Below, in pieces: positions 33,027 through 41,366 of a stretch of 64,000 bases of DNA; positions within the stretch are counted from its first letter, which is position 1; every line of letters starts with the position of its first letter. The position numbers and the translations under genes were made by a program. This DNA comes from Nocardia vinacea (GTDB taxonomy: Bacteria > Actinomycetota > Actinomycetes > Mycobacteriales > Mycobacteriaceae), in contig NZ_CP109149.1 of the NCBI RefSeq assembly GCF_035920345.1, positions 9,052,001-9,116,000 of the forward strand, given 5' to 3'. The notes under the pieces are model-generated. The model was not told the origin of the DNA. It was given only the letters and a program-made list of their open reading frames with translations, and did no database searches.

Positions 33027-35174
33027 CTAGGTCTGGCTGGCGAGTGCGAATGGCAGTACTGCTGGTGCCCCCGCGTCGCGCAGCGCATGAGCCGCCACGG
33101 TCAGCGTCCAGCCGGTATCGGAGAGTGCGTCGACGAGCAGGATCGGACCGTCCACCGAACTCAGATCCGGGATCAGCCAGGAGTCGAACAGTCCGGCCAC
33201 CCGGTGGGCCGAGTTCGCGGCGGACACCGGCGGCCGGTCCGGACGCAGTTGCAGGGTACCGAGGTCACGCAAACGGCCGACCTCGGCGAGGCGGGCAGCG
33301 AGGGTGGCGGTGAGCACCGGATAGCGGTGCGATTCGAGGGCCATTACCGCGGTCGGGCGCGTCGTCCAGTTCCACTCGCGAAGCACCGCGATGCAGGCGT
33401 CGAACACCGCATCCGGAACCGGATCGTCGGGCGCATCCAGCAGGGCGCGCAGGCGCTGACCCCAGCCGAGATCGGTGAGCCGACCGAGCGCACGGCCGGT
33501 CTGCGCACCGTTGGTGATCTTGCCGGACAACGGAATACCGAGTTTTGCCATCCCGGTCGGCCACTGCTTACGCGGGGCGAGATCGAGGCCGGGACGGTCC
33601 AGCCGGGCGCGGGTCGCGGCGATGGCCGAGGAGTCGATGGTGGTATCGAGGCGGGTGCCCGTGCAGTTGTCGCAGCGGCCGCAGCCCGGCGCGTCGGCCT
33701 CGAGTGCGGGCAAGCCCGGATCGTCGAGTTGGCGGCGCAGAAACTGCATCCGGCAGCCGGTGGTGCGCTGATAGTCGATCATCGCCTGCTGTTCGACCTC
33801 GCGGGCCGCGGCGAGACGTTCATAGCGTTCGGTGTCATAGACCCACGGCTGTCCGGTGGCGATCCAACCGCCGCGGACCCGCCGCACCGCGCCGTCCACA
33901 TCGAGCACCTTGAGCACCATTTCCAGTCGCGAGCGGTTCAGCTCGACCATAGGCTCGAGCGCGACGGTGGACATGGCCCGGTCGAAATCCAGTGCGTCGA
34001 GTACCGAGCGCACGATGTGCTCGCGCGGAAAGGCGACGGAGGCAAAGTAACTCCAGATCCTGGCGTCCTCCGGCCCGGGCAGCAGCACCACCTCGGCGCG
34101 ATCGGTGCCACGACCGGCACGACCCACCTGCTGGTAGTAGGCGATGGGGGAGGACGGTGCGCCGACGTGCACCACGAAACCAAGATCGGGTTTGTCGAAG
34201 CCCATACCGAGCGCCGAGGTGGCGATCAGTGCCTTCACCTCGTTGTTCAGCAGCGCCGCCTCCAGCGCCTCGCGTTCGGCGGTATCGGTCTGCCCGGTGT
34301 AGGCGGCGACATTGTGTCCATGCGAATTAAGCACGTCGGCGAGGTCGTGCGCGGCGGCGACGGTGAGGGTGTAGACGATGCCGGAGCCGGCCAGCTTGTC
34401 GAGGTGTCCGCTGAGCCATGCGGTGCGCTCGACGGCGTCGTCGAAACGCACCACCGACATGTGCAGTGATTCGCGATCCAAGGTTCCGCGCAGCACCAAC
34501 GGGGGTGGCAGGCCGACGGAGTCGGCGTCGGTACCGATCTGGGTGGCGACATCGGTGACCACCCGATCGTTGGCGGTCGCGGTGGTCGCGAGCACCGGCA
34601 CATCGGAGCCGAGATCGGCGATCAGGGTGCGGATGCGGCGGTAGTCGGGCCGGAAGTCGTGACCCCAGTCCGAGACGCAGTGCGCCTCGTCGATCACAAC
34701 CAGTCCGGCGTCGGCGGCCAGCCTGGGCAATACCTGGTCGCGGAAGTCCGGATTGTTCAGTCGCTCCGGGCTGACCAGCAGCACATCCACCTCGCCCGCG
34801 GCCACCCGATCGTGGATCTCATCCCATTCGGTGACATTGCCGGAGTTGATGGTCGCCGCGACGACGCCCGCCCGTTCGGCGGCCGCGACCTGGTTGCGCA
34901 TCAGCGCCAGCAGCGGCGACACGATCACCGTCGGCCCGCGCCCCGCCCGCCGCAGCAGCTTGGCCGCGATGAAATACACCGCCGACTTACCCCAACCGGT
35001 GCGCTGCACCACCAGCGCTCGGCGTCGCTGCACGATGAGCGCCTCGATCGCCGTCCACTGATCCTCGCGCAATTGCGCCCGCGCACCCGCTAGATCGCGC
35101 AGCAACTCCTCGGCCCGCTCGCGCAGGTCGGGAGCAGTGAGGTCGATCGCTGAGGTACCGGCCGCGGTGGTCAT
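33027..35174 (-). CDS. RecQ-type DNA helicase with C-terminal PRTase-like domain
   Basis: A 715-residue 3'-5' DNA helicase. Walker A QRTGWGKS is near residue 57. The DEAHCVSDWGHDF box is typical of RecQ, with motif VI in YYQQVGRAGRG. The RecQ zinc site follows (CRMQFLRRQL, then CGRCDNC). The last about 100 residues contain ILLVDALSDTGWTLT, the PRPP-binding signature of phosphoribosyltransferases, fused to the helicase. I chose ATG 35174 (MTTAAGTSAID) with GGAG upstream; ATG 35183 is close, and the longer upstream frame is Arg/Pro-rich non-coding sequence. It probably acts in recombination or repair; the PRTase part may sense nucleotides. Confidence 0.85.
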   Translation of the reverse strand: MTTAAGTSAIDLTAPDLRERAEELLRDLAGARAQLREDQWTAIEALIVQRRRALVVQRTGWGKSAVYFIAAKLLRRAGRGPTVIVSPLLALMRNQVAAAERAGVVAATINSGNVTEWDEIHDRVAAGEVDVLLVSPERLNNPDFRDQVLPRLAADAGLVVIDEAHCVSDWGHDFRPDYRRIRTLIADLGSDVPVLATTATANDRVVTDVATQIGTDADSVGLPPPLVLRGTLDRESLHMSVVRFDDAVERTAWLSGHLDKLAGSGIVYTLTVAAAHDLADVLNSHGHNVAAYTGQTDTAEREALEAALLNNEVKALIATSALGMGFDKPDLGFVVHVGAPSSPIAYYQQVGRAGRGTDRAEVVLLPGPEDARIWSYFASVAFPREHIVRSVLDALDFDRAMSTVALEPMVELNRSRLEMVLKVLDVDGAVRRVRGGWIATGQPWVYDTERYERLAAAREVEQQAMIDYQRTTGCRMQFLRRQLDDPGLPALEADAPGCGRCDNCTGTRLDTTIDSSAIAATRARLDRPGLDLAPRKQWPTGMAKLGIPLSGKITNGAQTGRALGRLTDLGWGQRLRALLDAPDDPVPDAVFDACIAVLREWNWTTRPTAVMALESHRYPVLTATLAARLAEVGRLRDLGTLQLRPDRPPVSAANSAHRVAGLFDSWLIPDLSSVDGPILLVDALSDTGWTLTVAAHALRDAGAPAVLPFALASQT

Positions 35175-35382
35175 GCGCTCCATCGTGCCTGATGGCACCG
35201 ACATCGATACCGACGACCGTGCCGCGCGGTATCCGCTCGGCGGATCGAAGGTCCCGGTCGTTACCGGTGGATACCGACATCTCCGGCGCCGCCAGGGCGG
35301 CCGAAACGGCGAAATATCCCTGGGCAACGGACAATAGGATGAGACGATTGCTCCGCACCGTGGGACCGCGCAGGAGGCAGCC

Positions 35383-35865
35383 ATGACCAACTACGAGCCG
35401 CCGCCGGGTTGGTCGCCACCCGGTGCCCAATTCCGCAGTACCGGTGGATTCGGGCGGACCGTTTTCGGCATACTGACCGGTCTGGTCGTGACGCCGGTCG
35501 GGATCGGACTTGCCGCGCACGCGGCGCTGGATACCCGGCAGTGGGTCATTCTCGGATCCGCGGCAAATCGGGCCGGGTCGACGTTCCAGATCGTCGGCGG
35601 GGCGCTGTTGCTGCTCCTGGTGGCCGCGCTTGCCGCGTACTCGCCGGCTGGGACGGTGCTGGCCGGACTGGTCTGGGGTGTGGTGCCGGGTTTCGTGTAT
35701 TTCCTGTTCCCGGATGACACCTGGCGGATCATTCATGACGATCTGCCGCTGTTGTCCGATGAGATGCGGCAAGCGCTGATCACCTGGGTGACCAGCGGTT
35801 TCCCTTTCATCCTCGGCGTCCTGCTGCTCGGTGCGGGCGTGGCAGGGACGCTGCGGCGACGCTGA
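35383..35865 (+). CDS. Small integral membrane protein, 160 aa
   Basis: A 160-residue protein with a short Pro-rich cytoplasmic start (MTNYEPPPGWSPPG) and four predicted membrane helices, about 25-45, 65-85, 88-105 and 132-155. Between helices 3 and 4 is an acidic segment, FPDDTWRIIHDDLPLLSDEM. AGGAGG lies 6 nt before the ATG. It diverges from recQ with about 210 nt between starts. The family is not recognised. Confidence 0.75.
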   Translation: MTNYEPPPGWSPPGAQFRSTGGFGRTVFGILTGLVVTPVGIGLAAHAALDTRQWVILGSAANRAGSTFQIVGGALLLLLVAALAAYSPAGTVLAGLVWGVVPGFVYFLFPDDTWRIIHDDLPLLSDEMRQALITWVTSGFPFILGVLLLGAGVAGTLRRR

Positions 35866-35901
35866 GCGGCCGAATTGCATCTGTTCCCGCAATTCGACCG
35901 C
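35866..35901 (+). terminator. Stem-loop after membrane protein gene
   Basis: GCGGCCGAATTGC and GCAATTCGACCGC pair over 13 bp with one mismatch and a 10-nt loop, starting at the base after the stop codon. Only a weak T-run follows. Confidence 0.6.
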
Positions 35902-36031
35902 TAGTTCCGAGTCCAGTCAGGTGCGCTCCGCAAACGGGTGTCGGTGTTGATCTTGGCCGCAATCCGTTGTACCGCACATTTTTTGTTGACGATGTGGTGA
36001 AACACCTTGCGCCACAACAACCGTAGGCGAC

Positions 36032-36325
36032 CTACTCCTCTTCATCACGTAGGACCTCACCCGATCGCCTCGACGTCTGCCGCACACGAACGACCCGACC
36101 ATCCTGCACCACCAGATCGGTGTCGTAGCCGCGCGGCTTGTTGAGGTAGGACAAGAATCTTTGACGAGGCAATTTCGAACCGCCCGCGACGTTCTTGTAG
36201 CTCGCGAGAACGTCTTCGGTACTCGACTGTCGCTTGGTCTGTCCCAGCAAAGCGACGAGCTCTGCCTCACTCATTCCGAGAACGACCTGCTCCGGACCGA
36301 CAGTGTCCCTTTTCCGACCGAACAC
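36032..36325 (-). CDS. Hypothetical charged protein, 97 aa
   Basis: A soluble, highly charged protein starting MFGRKRDTVGPEQVVLGMSE and ending VRQTSRRSGEVLRDEEE. GTG 36325 is preceded by AGGAGG at 8 nt, a strong site that supports translation. GMSEAELVALLGQ resembles a small helical segment and DLVVQDGRVVRV a beta hairpin, somewhat like lipoprotein SmpA/OmlA-type folds, but I do not claim a family. Confidence 0.55.
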   Translation of the reverse strand: MFGRKRDTVGPEQVVLGMSEAELVALLGQTKRQSSTEDVLASYKNVAGGSKLPRQRFLSYLNKPRGYDTDLVVQDGRVVRVRQTSRRSGEVLRDEEE

Positions 36326-36527
36326 GATCCAAACCTCCTCCGTGGCCTACGGATCCCGGATCCGACCGTACTCGCACGTACTACCGGCCGGTTGACATTC
36401 CAACGGATTCCGAATCAGCGGACGTCGTGGATTGGGCTCGTAGCATGATGCGTGTCCACTCCAGCTGCGCGCGAACCGATTACACCGCTTCGCCACACCG
36501 ATGCGCGACGACTGCTCGAGAATCGCA

Positions 36528-37751
36528 TCACCCCTTCACGCACAGCACCTGACGCAACGTCGCGACGATATCGACCAGATCGCTCTGCGCGGCGATCACC
36601 TCGTCGATGTCCTTGTACGCGGCCGGGATCTCGTCGACCACACCCGCGTCCTTGCGTGATTCCACGCCCTCGGTCTGCGCGATCAGATCCGCGACGGTGA
36701 ACTGCTTCTTCGCCGCGTTCCGGCTCATCCGCCGACCCGCACCGTGCGATGCCGACTGGAACGAGGCCGGATTTCCCTTGCCGCGCACCACATATGAGCG
36801 TGTGCCCATCGAACCTGGAATCAACGCCAGATCGCCAGCGCCTGCCCGCACCGCGCCCTTCCGGGTGACCAGCATCGGAACACCGTCGATCTCCTCCTCT
36901 GCCACATAATTGTGATGACAGCTGATCGGCTCGTCGAAAAGCACCTCGCGCCCGGCAAATTCCGCACGTACCGCACCGCATACCAGCGAAAGCATGACCG
37001 CGCGGTTGCGTGCGGCGTATTCCTGCGCCCAGGTCAGATCGCGCCGGTAGGCTTCCATTTCCGGTGTGCCGGAAAGGAATACGGCCAGATCACGATCGGG
37101 TAGGTCCTGGTTGTGCGGCAGTGCGCGTGCGACGGTCATATGGCGTTCGGCGAGTTCCTTGCCGATATTGCGGCTACCGGAGTGCAGCAGGATCCACACC
37201 GAGTCGTGCTCGTCCAGGCAGACTTCGATGAAGTGATTGCCGCCGCCTAGCGAGCCGATCTGCTTGTGCGCCTTGGACTCGAGCGCCTGTACGCCTGGAT
37301 TCAGCGAGCCGAACTCGGACCAGAAACGCGACCAGCCACGGACGTGCTTGGCCAACTCGCCATGTGAGGTGGCGAACTGCGCTCCCAGCTTCGCGACGTC
37401 GACCGCATCCTTATGCGACTGGAACCCCACCGGAACCGCCGCCTCGATGCGCGAGCGCAGCGAATGCAGATTGTCCGGCAGGTCGGCGGCGGTGAGGTCG
37501 GTCTTCACGCTCTCCATGCCGCAGCCGATATCCACGCCGACGGCCGCGGGTGCGACGGCATGGCGCATGGCGATCACAGAGCCGACGGTCGCACCCTTGC
37601 CGAGGTGCACATCGGGCATGACGCGGACGCCGTGGACCCATGGCAGTTGCGCGATATTCCGCAGCTGCCGCAGCGCGGCCTGCTCGATTTCGTGCTCGTT
37701 GGCCCACATGAGCGTCTGCGCCTTGGTACCGCGCAGCTCGACGGGAAACAT
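36528..37751 (-). CDS. rtcB: RNA-splicing ligase RtcB
   Basis: GTP- and Mn-dependent RNA ligase joining 2',3'-cyclic phosphate or 3'-phosphate ends to 5'-OH ends, used in RNA repair. The 407-residue protein carries the metal-binding GVDIGCGMES (about 71-80), SLGGGNHFIEV (about 165), HSGSRNIGKEL, and the guanylylated His region SASHGAGRRMSR (about 343). The start is ATG 37751 (MFPVELRGTKAQ), with AAGGA 8 nt upstream. No archease or RtcA gene is adjacent. Mycobacteriales generally have RtcB of this length. Confidence 0.95.
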   Translation of the reverse strand: MFPVELRGTKAQTLMWANEHEIEQAALRQLRNIAQLPWVHGVRVMPDVHLGKGATVGSVIAMRHAVAPAAVGVDIGCGMESVKTDLTAADLPDNLHSLRSRIEAAVPVGFQSHKDAVDVAKLGAQFATSHGELAKHVRGWSRFWSEFGSLNPGVQALESKAHKQIGSLGGGNHFIEVCLDEHDSVWILLHSGSRNIGKELAERHMTVARALPHNQDLPDRDLAVFLSGTPEMEAYRRDLTWAQEYAARNRAVMLSLVCGAVRAEFAGREVLFDEPISCHHNYVAEEEIDGVPMLVTRKGAVRAGAGDLALIPGSMGTRSYVVRGKGNPASFQSASHGAGRRMSRNAAKKQFTVADLIAQTEGVESRKDAGVVDEIPAAYKDIDEVIAAQSDLVDIVATLRQVLCVKG

Positions 37752-37954
37752 GGGGAACGTCCTTTCTCGTTTGGTCTGTTCCCCTTCAACGCTAGATTCC
37801 CCCAGGTCGACGCGCACTTAATTATTCGCATCCTCGCCTCCGAGAAATCGCCGGTCAGGCGACACCGGGTCGCTACCGACGAGCACGCGGTGTTCCGCGA
37901 CCGCTATCGTGCGGGGCGGAACTGTTCGGCGAGCGAAAGCCTGGTGAAGCTACG

Positions 37955-38695
37955 GTGAGCACCCCTCAGGGCGGATGGTCGGGTCCGCCATCGGCGTCTC
38001 GGTCCACCAATCCCGCTGTTGTCATTCTGGTCGCGGTTGCCGCGCTGCTGGCCGTCGTCGTGGGCGTGGTCGGCGTAGTTGTGATGCAGAAGAGCAACGT
38101 CATTTCGGGTGCCGCGGCGGCAGCGGGCGCCAGTTCCGGGACGACCCCGGCGGGCGTGACCGCCACCGGTGCGGTCCGCGTCGGTGATTCGAATGCGAAG
38201 GTCGTCGTTCGCGTGGTCGCGGATCTGCAGTGCCCTGCATGCAAATCATTCGAGAAGCGCAACGCCAAGACCCTCGAAGACGCCGCCAAGAACGGCACGG
38301 CCATCATCGAATACGACGTCATCTCGTTCTTGGACCGCGCCTCCAGCACCCAATACTCCTCGCGCGCCGCGAACGCGTCGTATTGTGTTGCCGGACAAGA
38401 CCATTCGAAGTATCAGGGCTGGTTCGCCGCGATGTTCGAACAGCAGCCCGCCGAGGGCGGCAGTGGCCTGCCCGACAGCAAACTCGTCGAGATCGCCAAG
38501 AATGCGGGCTACACCGACCCGTCGGTTGCTCAATGCATTACCGATCGCAAATACGACACCTATCTCCGTGACAAAACCGACCAGGTCCTGAACGGCGACG
38601 TCAACGCCACTCCGACCGTCTTCGTCAACGGTGAGAAACTCGACTCCAGCCAGCTGTCCAACGGACTCGACGCCGCCATCGCCGCCGCACGCTAG
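37955..38695 (+). CDS. Membrane-anchored DsbA/thioredoxin-like disulfide protein
   Basis: A 246-residue protein with one N-terminal membrane helix (VVILVAVAALLAVVVGVVGVV, written here in part; about residues 22-43). A DsbA-type thioredoxin domain lies outside the membrane. The redox motif is CPAC in LQCPACKSFEKR (about 90), and the cis-Pro is in NATPTVFVNG (about 212), both diagnostic. It probably forms or isomerises disulfides in exported proteins, like mycobacterial DsbA-family proteins. It starts at GTG 37955, and its stop overlaps the convergent amidohydrolase by 4 bp. Confidence 0.88.
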   Translation: MSTPQGGWSGPPSASRSTNPAVVILVAVAALLAVVVGVVGVVVMQKSNVISGAAAAAGASSGTTPAGVTATGAVRVGDSNAKVVVRVVADLQCPACKSFEKRNAKTLEDAAKNGTAIIEYDVISFLDRASSTQYSSRAANASYCVAGQDHSKYQGWFAAMFEQQPAEGGSGLPDSKLVEIAKNAGYTDPSVAQCITDRKYDTYLRDKTDQVLNGDVNATPTVFVNGEKLDSSQLSNGLDAAIAAAR

Positions 38696-39747
38696 GGATA
38701 GGTGCGCACGGCGTTTCCACGGGCGATCGCGATGACGAGCCCTTCGGCATCGGCGAGAGTGATGGCGTCGTCGGCGATCCAATCGTCAAGTAGGCGGCCG
38801 AGACCGCGCCGCCACAGCAGTGCGCCGAGGTAGTGCAGCTCGGGGAGTCCGTAGCCGTCGGAGGAGTAGAGCATCGACCGGAACGGCGCGAGTTCGAGCG
38901 CTTCGCCGAGTACCGCCGAGGCTCGTTGTCCCACGTAGGGGATTGTCAGGCCGAGGTCCAGGTGCACATGGTCGAAGGCATGCGCGAGGTAGGCGGCATT
39001 GCGGTGGAAGGGCCAGCAGTGCAGCAGCATGACCGATAGTCCGGAGCCCGAGGTGGCGTGCAGGAAGTCGGTGAGCAGCAGCGGATCGGTGTGCTGGAGC
39101 CGCAGATCCGTATCGCCGAATCCGGTGTGGAACTGCAGCGGCAGGCCGAATTCCGCTCCGATGCGGGCACCGAGTCCGACCAGCCAGCCGAGCGTCGCCG
39201 GATCGGTGAGGCGCAGTTCGTGGATGATCGTCGATGGCAGGGTATCGGTGACGGGAAAGTTCAGACCATAGCGGTAGGCCACGATTGTCTTGAGGCCGAC
39301 CGCATTTCGGGCCCGACCACGCAATGTGGTTTCGATATCCTCGAAAGGCATTGTCGCGATGCTGACTTCGGCGATTACCTGTTCGGCTATCTGTTCGAGC
39401 CTGACGATCTCACGCACCTCGCCAGGGGCGACCGCAGCGAATTCCGCTCGGCCACCGCCGAATCCGGTATCGAGAAACCATCGCGTGGTGCCGGAGGCGC
39501 GCAGCAGTCGGGTGGTCGTTTCACGCCAGCCGAGTTCGGCCCTGCGCGCCAGATACCTTTCCGGATCGGCATGCGGCTCCAGGTCGAGAATCGGTGCGCA
39601 CCAACGCCTTACGGCAAGGCCAATAGCAGAATCGAAGGTGCCGCGTTGCCCTTCGCCGAGCAGTCGCTCGAAACCGGGGCGGTCCAGATCCGCGGCGACG
39701 ACGCCGTGACAATGGTGATCGGTGAGTGCGACACCATCGGTGAGCAC
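38692..39747 (-). CDS. FluG-like amidohydrolase
   Basis: A 351-residue TIM-barrel amidohydrolase of the amidohydrolase-2 family. The first metal site is DHHCHG (residues 10-15), with later metal or substrate residues in LQFHTGFGD (about 202), LLHCWPFHRNAAYLA (about 244) and MLYSSDGYGLPEL (about 294). It is one nucleotide downstream of a glutamine-synthetase-like gene. The pair matches the two halves of fungal FluG and bacterial amidohydrolase-GlnA-like pairs thought to act on gamma-glutamyl amides. The start is GTG 39747. Confidence 0.85.
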   Translation of the reverse strand: MLTDGVALTDHHCHGVVAADLDRPGFERLLGEGQRGTFDSAIGLAVRRWCAPILDLEPHADPERYLARRAELGWRETTTRLLRASGTTRWFLDTGFGGGRAEFAAVAPGEVREIVRLEQIAEQVIAEVSIATMPFEDIETTLRGRARNAVGLKTIVAYRYGLNFPVTDTLPSTIIHELRLTDPATLGWLVGLGARIGAEFGLPLQFHTGFGDTDLRLQHTDPLLLTDFLHATSGSGLSVMLLHCWPFHRNAAYLAHAFDHVHLDLGLTIPYVGQRASAVLGEALELAPFRSMLYSSDGYGLPELHYLGALLWRRGLGRLLDDWIADDAITLADAEGLVIAIARGNAVRTYP

Positions 39748-39748
39748 G

Positions 39749-41122
39749 CTAGAACCGCCAGCGGGTCATCTCGATCACCTTGGCCGGGCTGATATCCCGA
39801 TAGCGTTCGGCCTCGGCGCGGCGCACGGTGAGCAGCGCGTCGTGCAGTTCGCCCCCGAGTGCCTCGGCGAGCACCTTGGAGTCGGCGAGTGCGTCGGCGG
39901 CCTCCATCGAACTGGTCGGCAACCGTCGCACACCCGACAGCATGAGTTTTTCCGCGTCGAATCCCATTGGGTCGCCAGTGATCTCGGTCGGCAGCCGCAG
40001 TTCTTCGGCGACACCGGCGAGTCCGGCCGCGATCACCGTACCGACGATCAGATACGGATTACCGGTCGCGTCGAAACATTTGACCTCGGCATTGGCTGCC
40101 CAGTCTTCGGTGCCCTGCACACCGGTGATGAAGCGCAGCGCCGCCTCCCGCGTCTCCCGGCCCCAGCACTGCCAGACCCCGGCCCACCGCGAGGGTTGCA
40201 GCCGGAGAAAACTCGCCGGATTGCCTGCGCCGATCGCGACCAATGCGGGCAGTTCCCGCAGCACACCGGCCAGGAACGCCTCGCCCGCGCGGCGCATGCC
40301 GTGGGGCCCCTCGCCCTGCGCCAAGAGCGGTCCTTCGTCGTCTTGCAGCGAAAAATGCAGGTGCGCACCGGAACCCGCACCGCTGGGCTCGATGCACGGC
40401 GCGAGCAGCGCACGCCAACCGTATTGCGCGCTCACCTGCCGGATGGTGTGCCGTACCAGGATCGCGTCATCCGCGGCAGCGACCGGATCATTGGGTGCGA
40501 CCGACAATTCCAGTTGCGACAGCGCGTACTCCGGATGGAACTGATCGACAGCGATCTCCTGACGCTCCAACGCCGCGACGAGATCACTGGCGTACTCGCC
40601 CACCTGGCTCAACCGGATCAAGCTGTAGGCGGGCCCGAATACCACTGGGACGAAATCGTTTTCGACATCGCCGCGCCCGACCGACCACTCCGTCTCGAAT
40701 GCCATCGAAATCCGCAGACCGGCATTCTGGGCCACCTGCGTCTGCCGGGTCGCGAAGGCGCGCTGACAGGCGACGAAGCGAGTGCCGTCCTGGGTGAACT
40801 TATCGGCAGGCGCCCAGGCCCACCCCGGCTGACAGGCGAGTTCGGTCAATCGCGACAGATCGGGAATCAGTCGCAGATCACCATCGGGTCCGCCGAGATA
40901 CCGCCCGACCGACATCAGATCATCGAAGGTGAACGTCTCGAAACAGGGCGACACCCCGATGCCGAATTTGGCGGCCTGTGCCAACCGCCCCTTCGGCACC
41001 GCCTTCACCCTGGTTATCCCGGCATTGTCCACAAAAGTCAGGGCAACCATATGGGCCTCGAGGTGCCCGATAAACGCATCGTGGGCACCCTCGGCCGGTA
41101 TCCGATCCGGCATGGTGGGCAT
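39749..41122 (-). CDS. Glutamine-synthetase-like gamma-glutamyl ligase (type III/FluG-like)
   Basis: A 457-residue protein of the glutamine synthetase fold. ATP/Mg-binding Glu residues are in MAFETEWSV (about 134) and FHPEYALSQLELSVAPNDP (about 188), followed by GSGAHLHFSLQD (about 245), ASFLRLQPSRWAG (about 302) and EVKCFDATGNPYL (about 347). It differs from housekeeping GlnA1 in these motifs and probably joins glutamate to an amine other than ammonia. The adjacent amidohydrolase supports that. I chose ATG 41122 (MPTMPDRIP); ATG 41113 is possible. A 47-bp piece of this gene (40055-40101) is duplicated at 44940-44985. Confidence 0.87.
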   Translation of the reverse strand: MPTMPDRIPAEGAHDAFIGHLEAHMVALTFVDNAGITRVKAVPKGRLAQAAKFGIGVSPCFETFTFDDLMSVGRYLGGPDGDLRLIPDLSRLTELACQPGWAWAPADKFTQDGTRFVACQRAFATRQTQVAQNAGLRISMAFETEWSVGRGDVENDFVPVVFGPAYSLIRLSQVGEYASDLVAALERQEIAVDQFHPEYALSQLELSVAPNDPVAAADDAILVRHTIRQVSAQYGWRALLAPCIEPSGAGSGAHLHFSLQDDEGPLLAQGEGPHGMRRAGEAFLAGVLRELPALVAIGAGNPASFLRLQPSRWAGVWQCWGRETREAALRFITGVQGTEDWAANAEVKCFDATGNPYLIVGTVIAAGLAGVAEELRLPTEITGDPMGFDAEKLMLSGVRRLPTSSMEAADALADSKVLAEALGGELHDALLTVRRAEAERYRDISPAKVIEMTRWRF

Positions 41123-41276
41123 GAGTCCCAAGATAATCCGCCCTCGCCCGCTTCGGGACGGACTCGGCCTACCTCGTCGCGCCGCGCCAGTTCGGCGGCC
41201 CGCACGCTGCTCGCGTCGTGGCGGCTTATGATCGACCTGTCGGGACCAGCTGGTTTTCGACTCGAGAGGTGAGTAC

Positions 41277-41351
41277 ATGAGTCGCTCGTGGTGCGGTCGG
41301 GGTGGCAGCCCGCCGCGAACGCGCGTATTTCCGGGAAGTCTGCGCCGATGA
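41277..41351 (+). CDS. Possible 24-codon leader peptide before the kinase gene
   Basis: A short frame MSRSWCGRGGSPPRTRVFPG plus LRR-type end, stop at 41349-41351. A good ribosome-binding site, AGGTGAG, lies about 4 nt before the ATG. It ends 15 nt upstream of the PknK-like GTG, which itself lacks a clear site. It could couple translation or be chance. No attenuator hairpin was seen. Confidence 0.25.
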   Translation: MSRSWCGRGGSPPRTRVFPGSLRR

Positions 41352-41366
41352 TCGGTTGAGCGGTCG

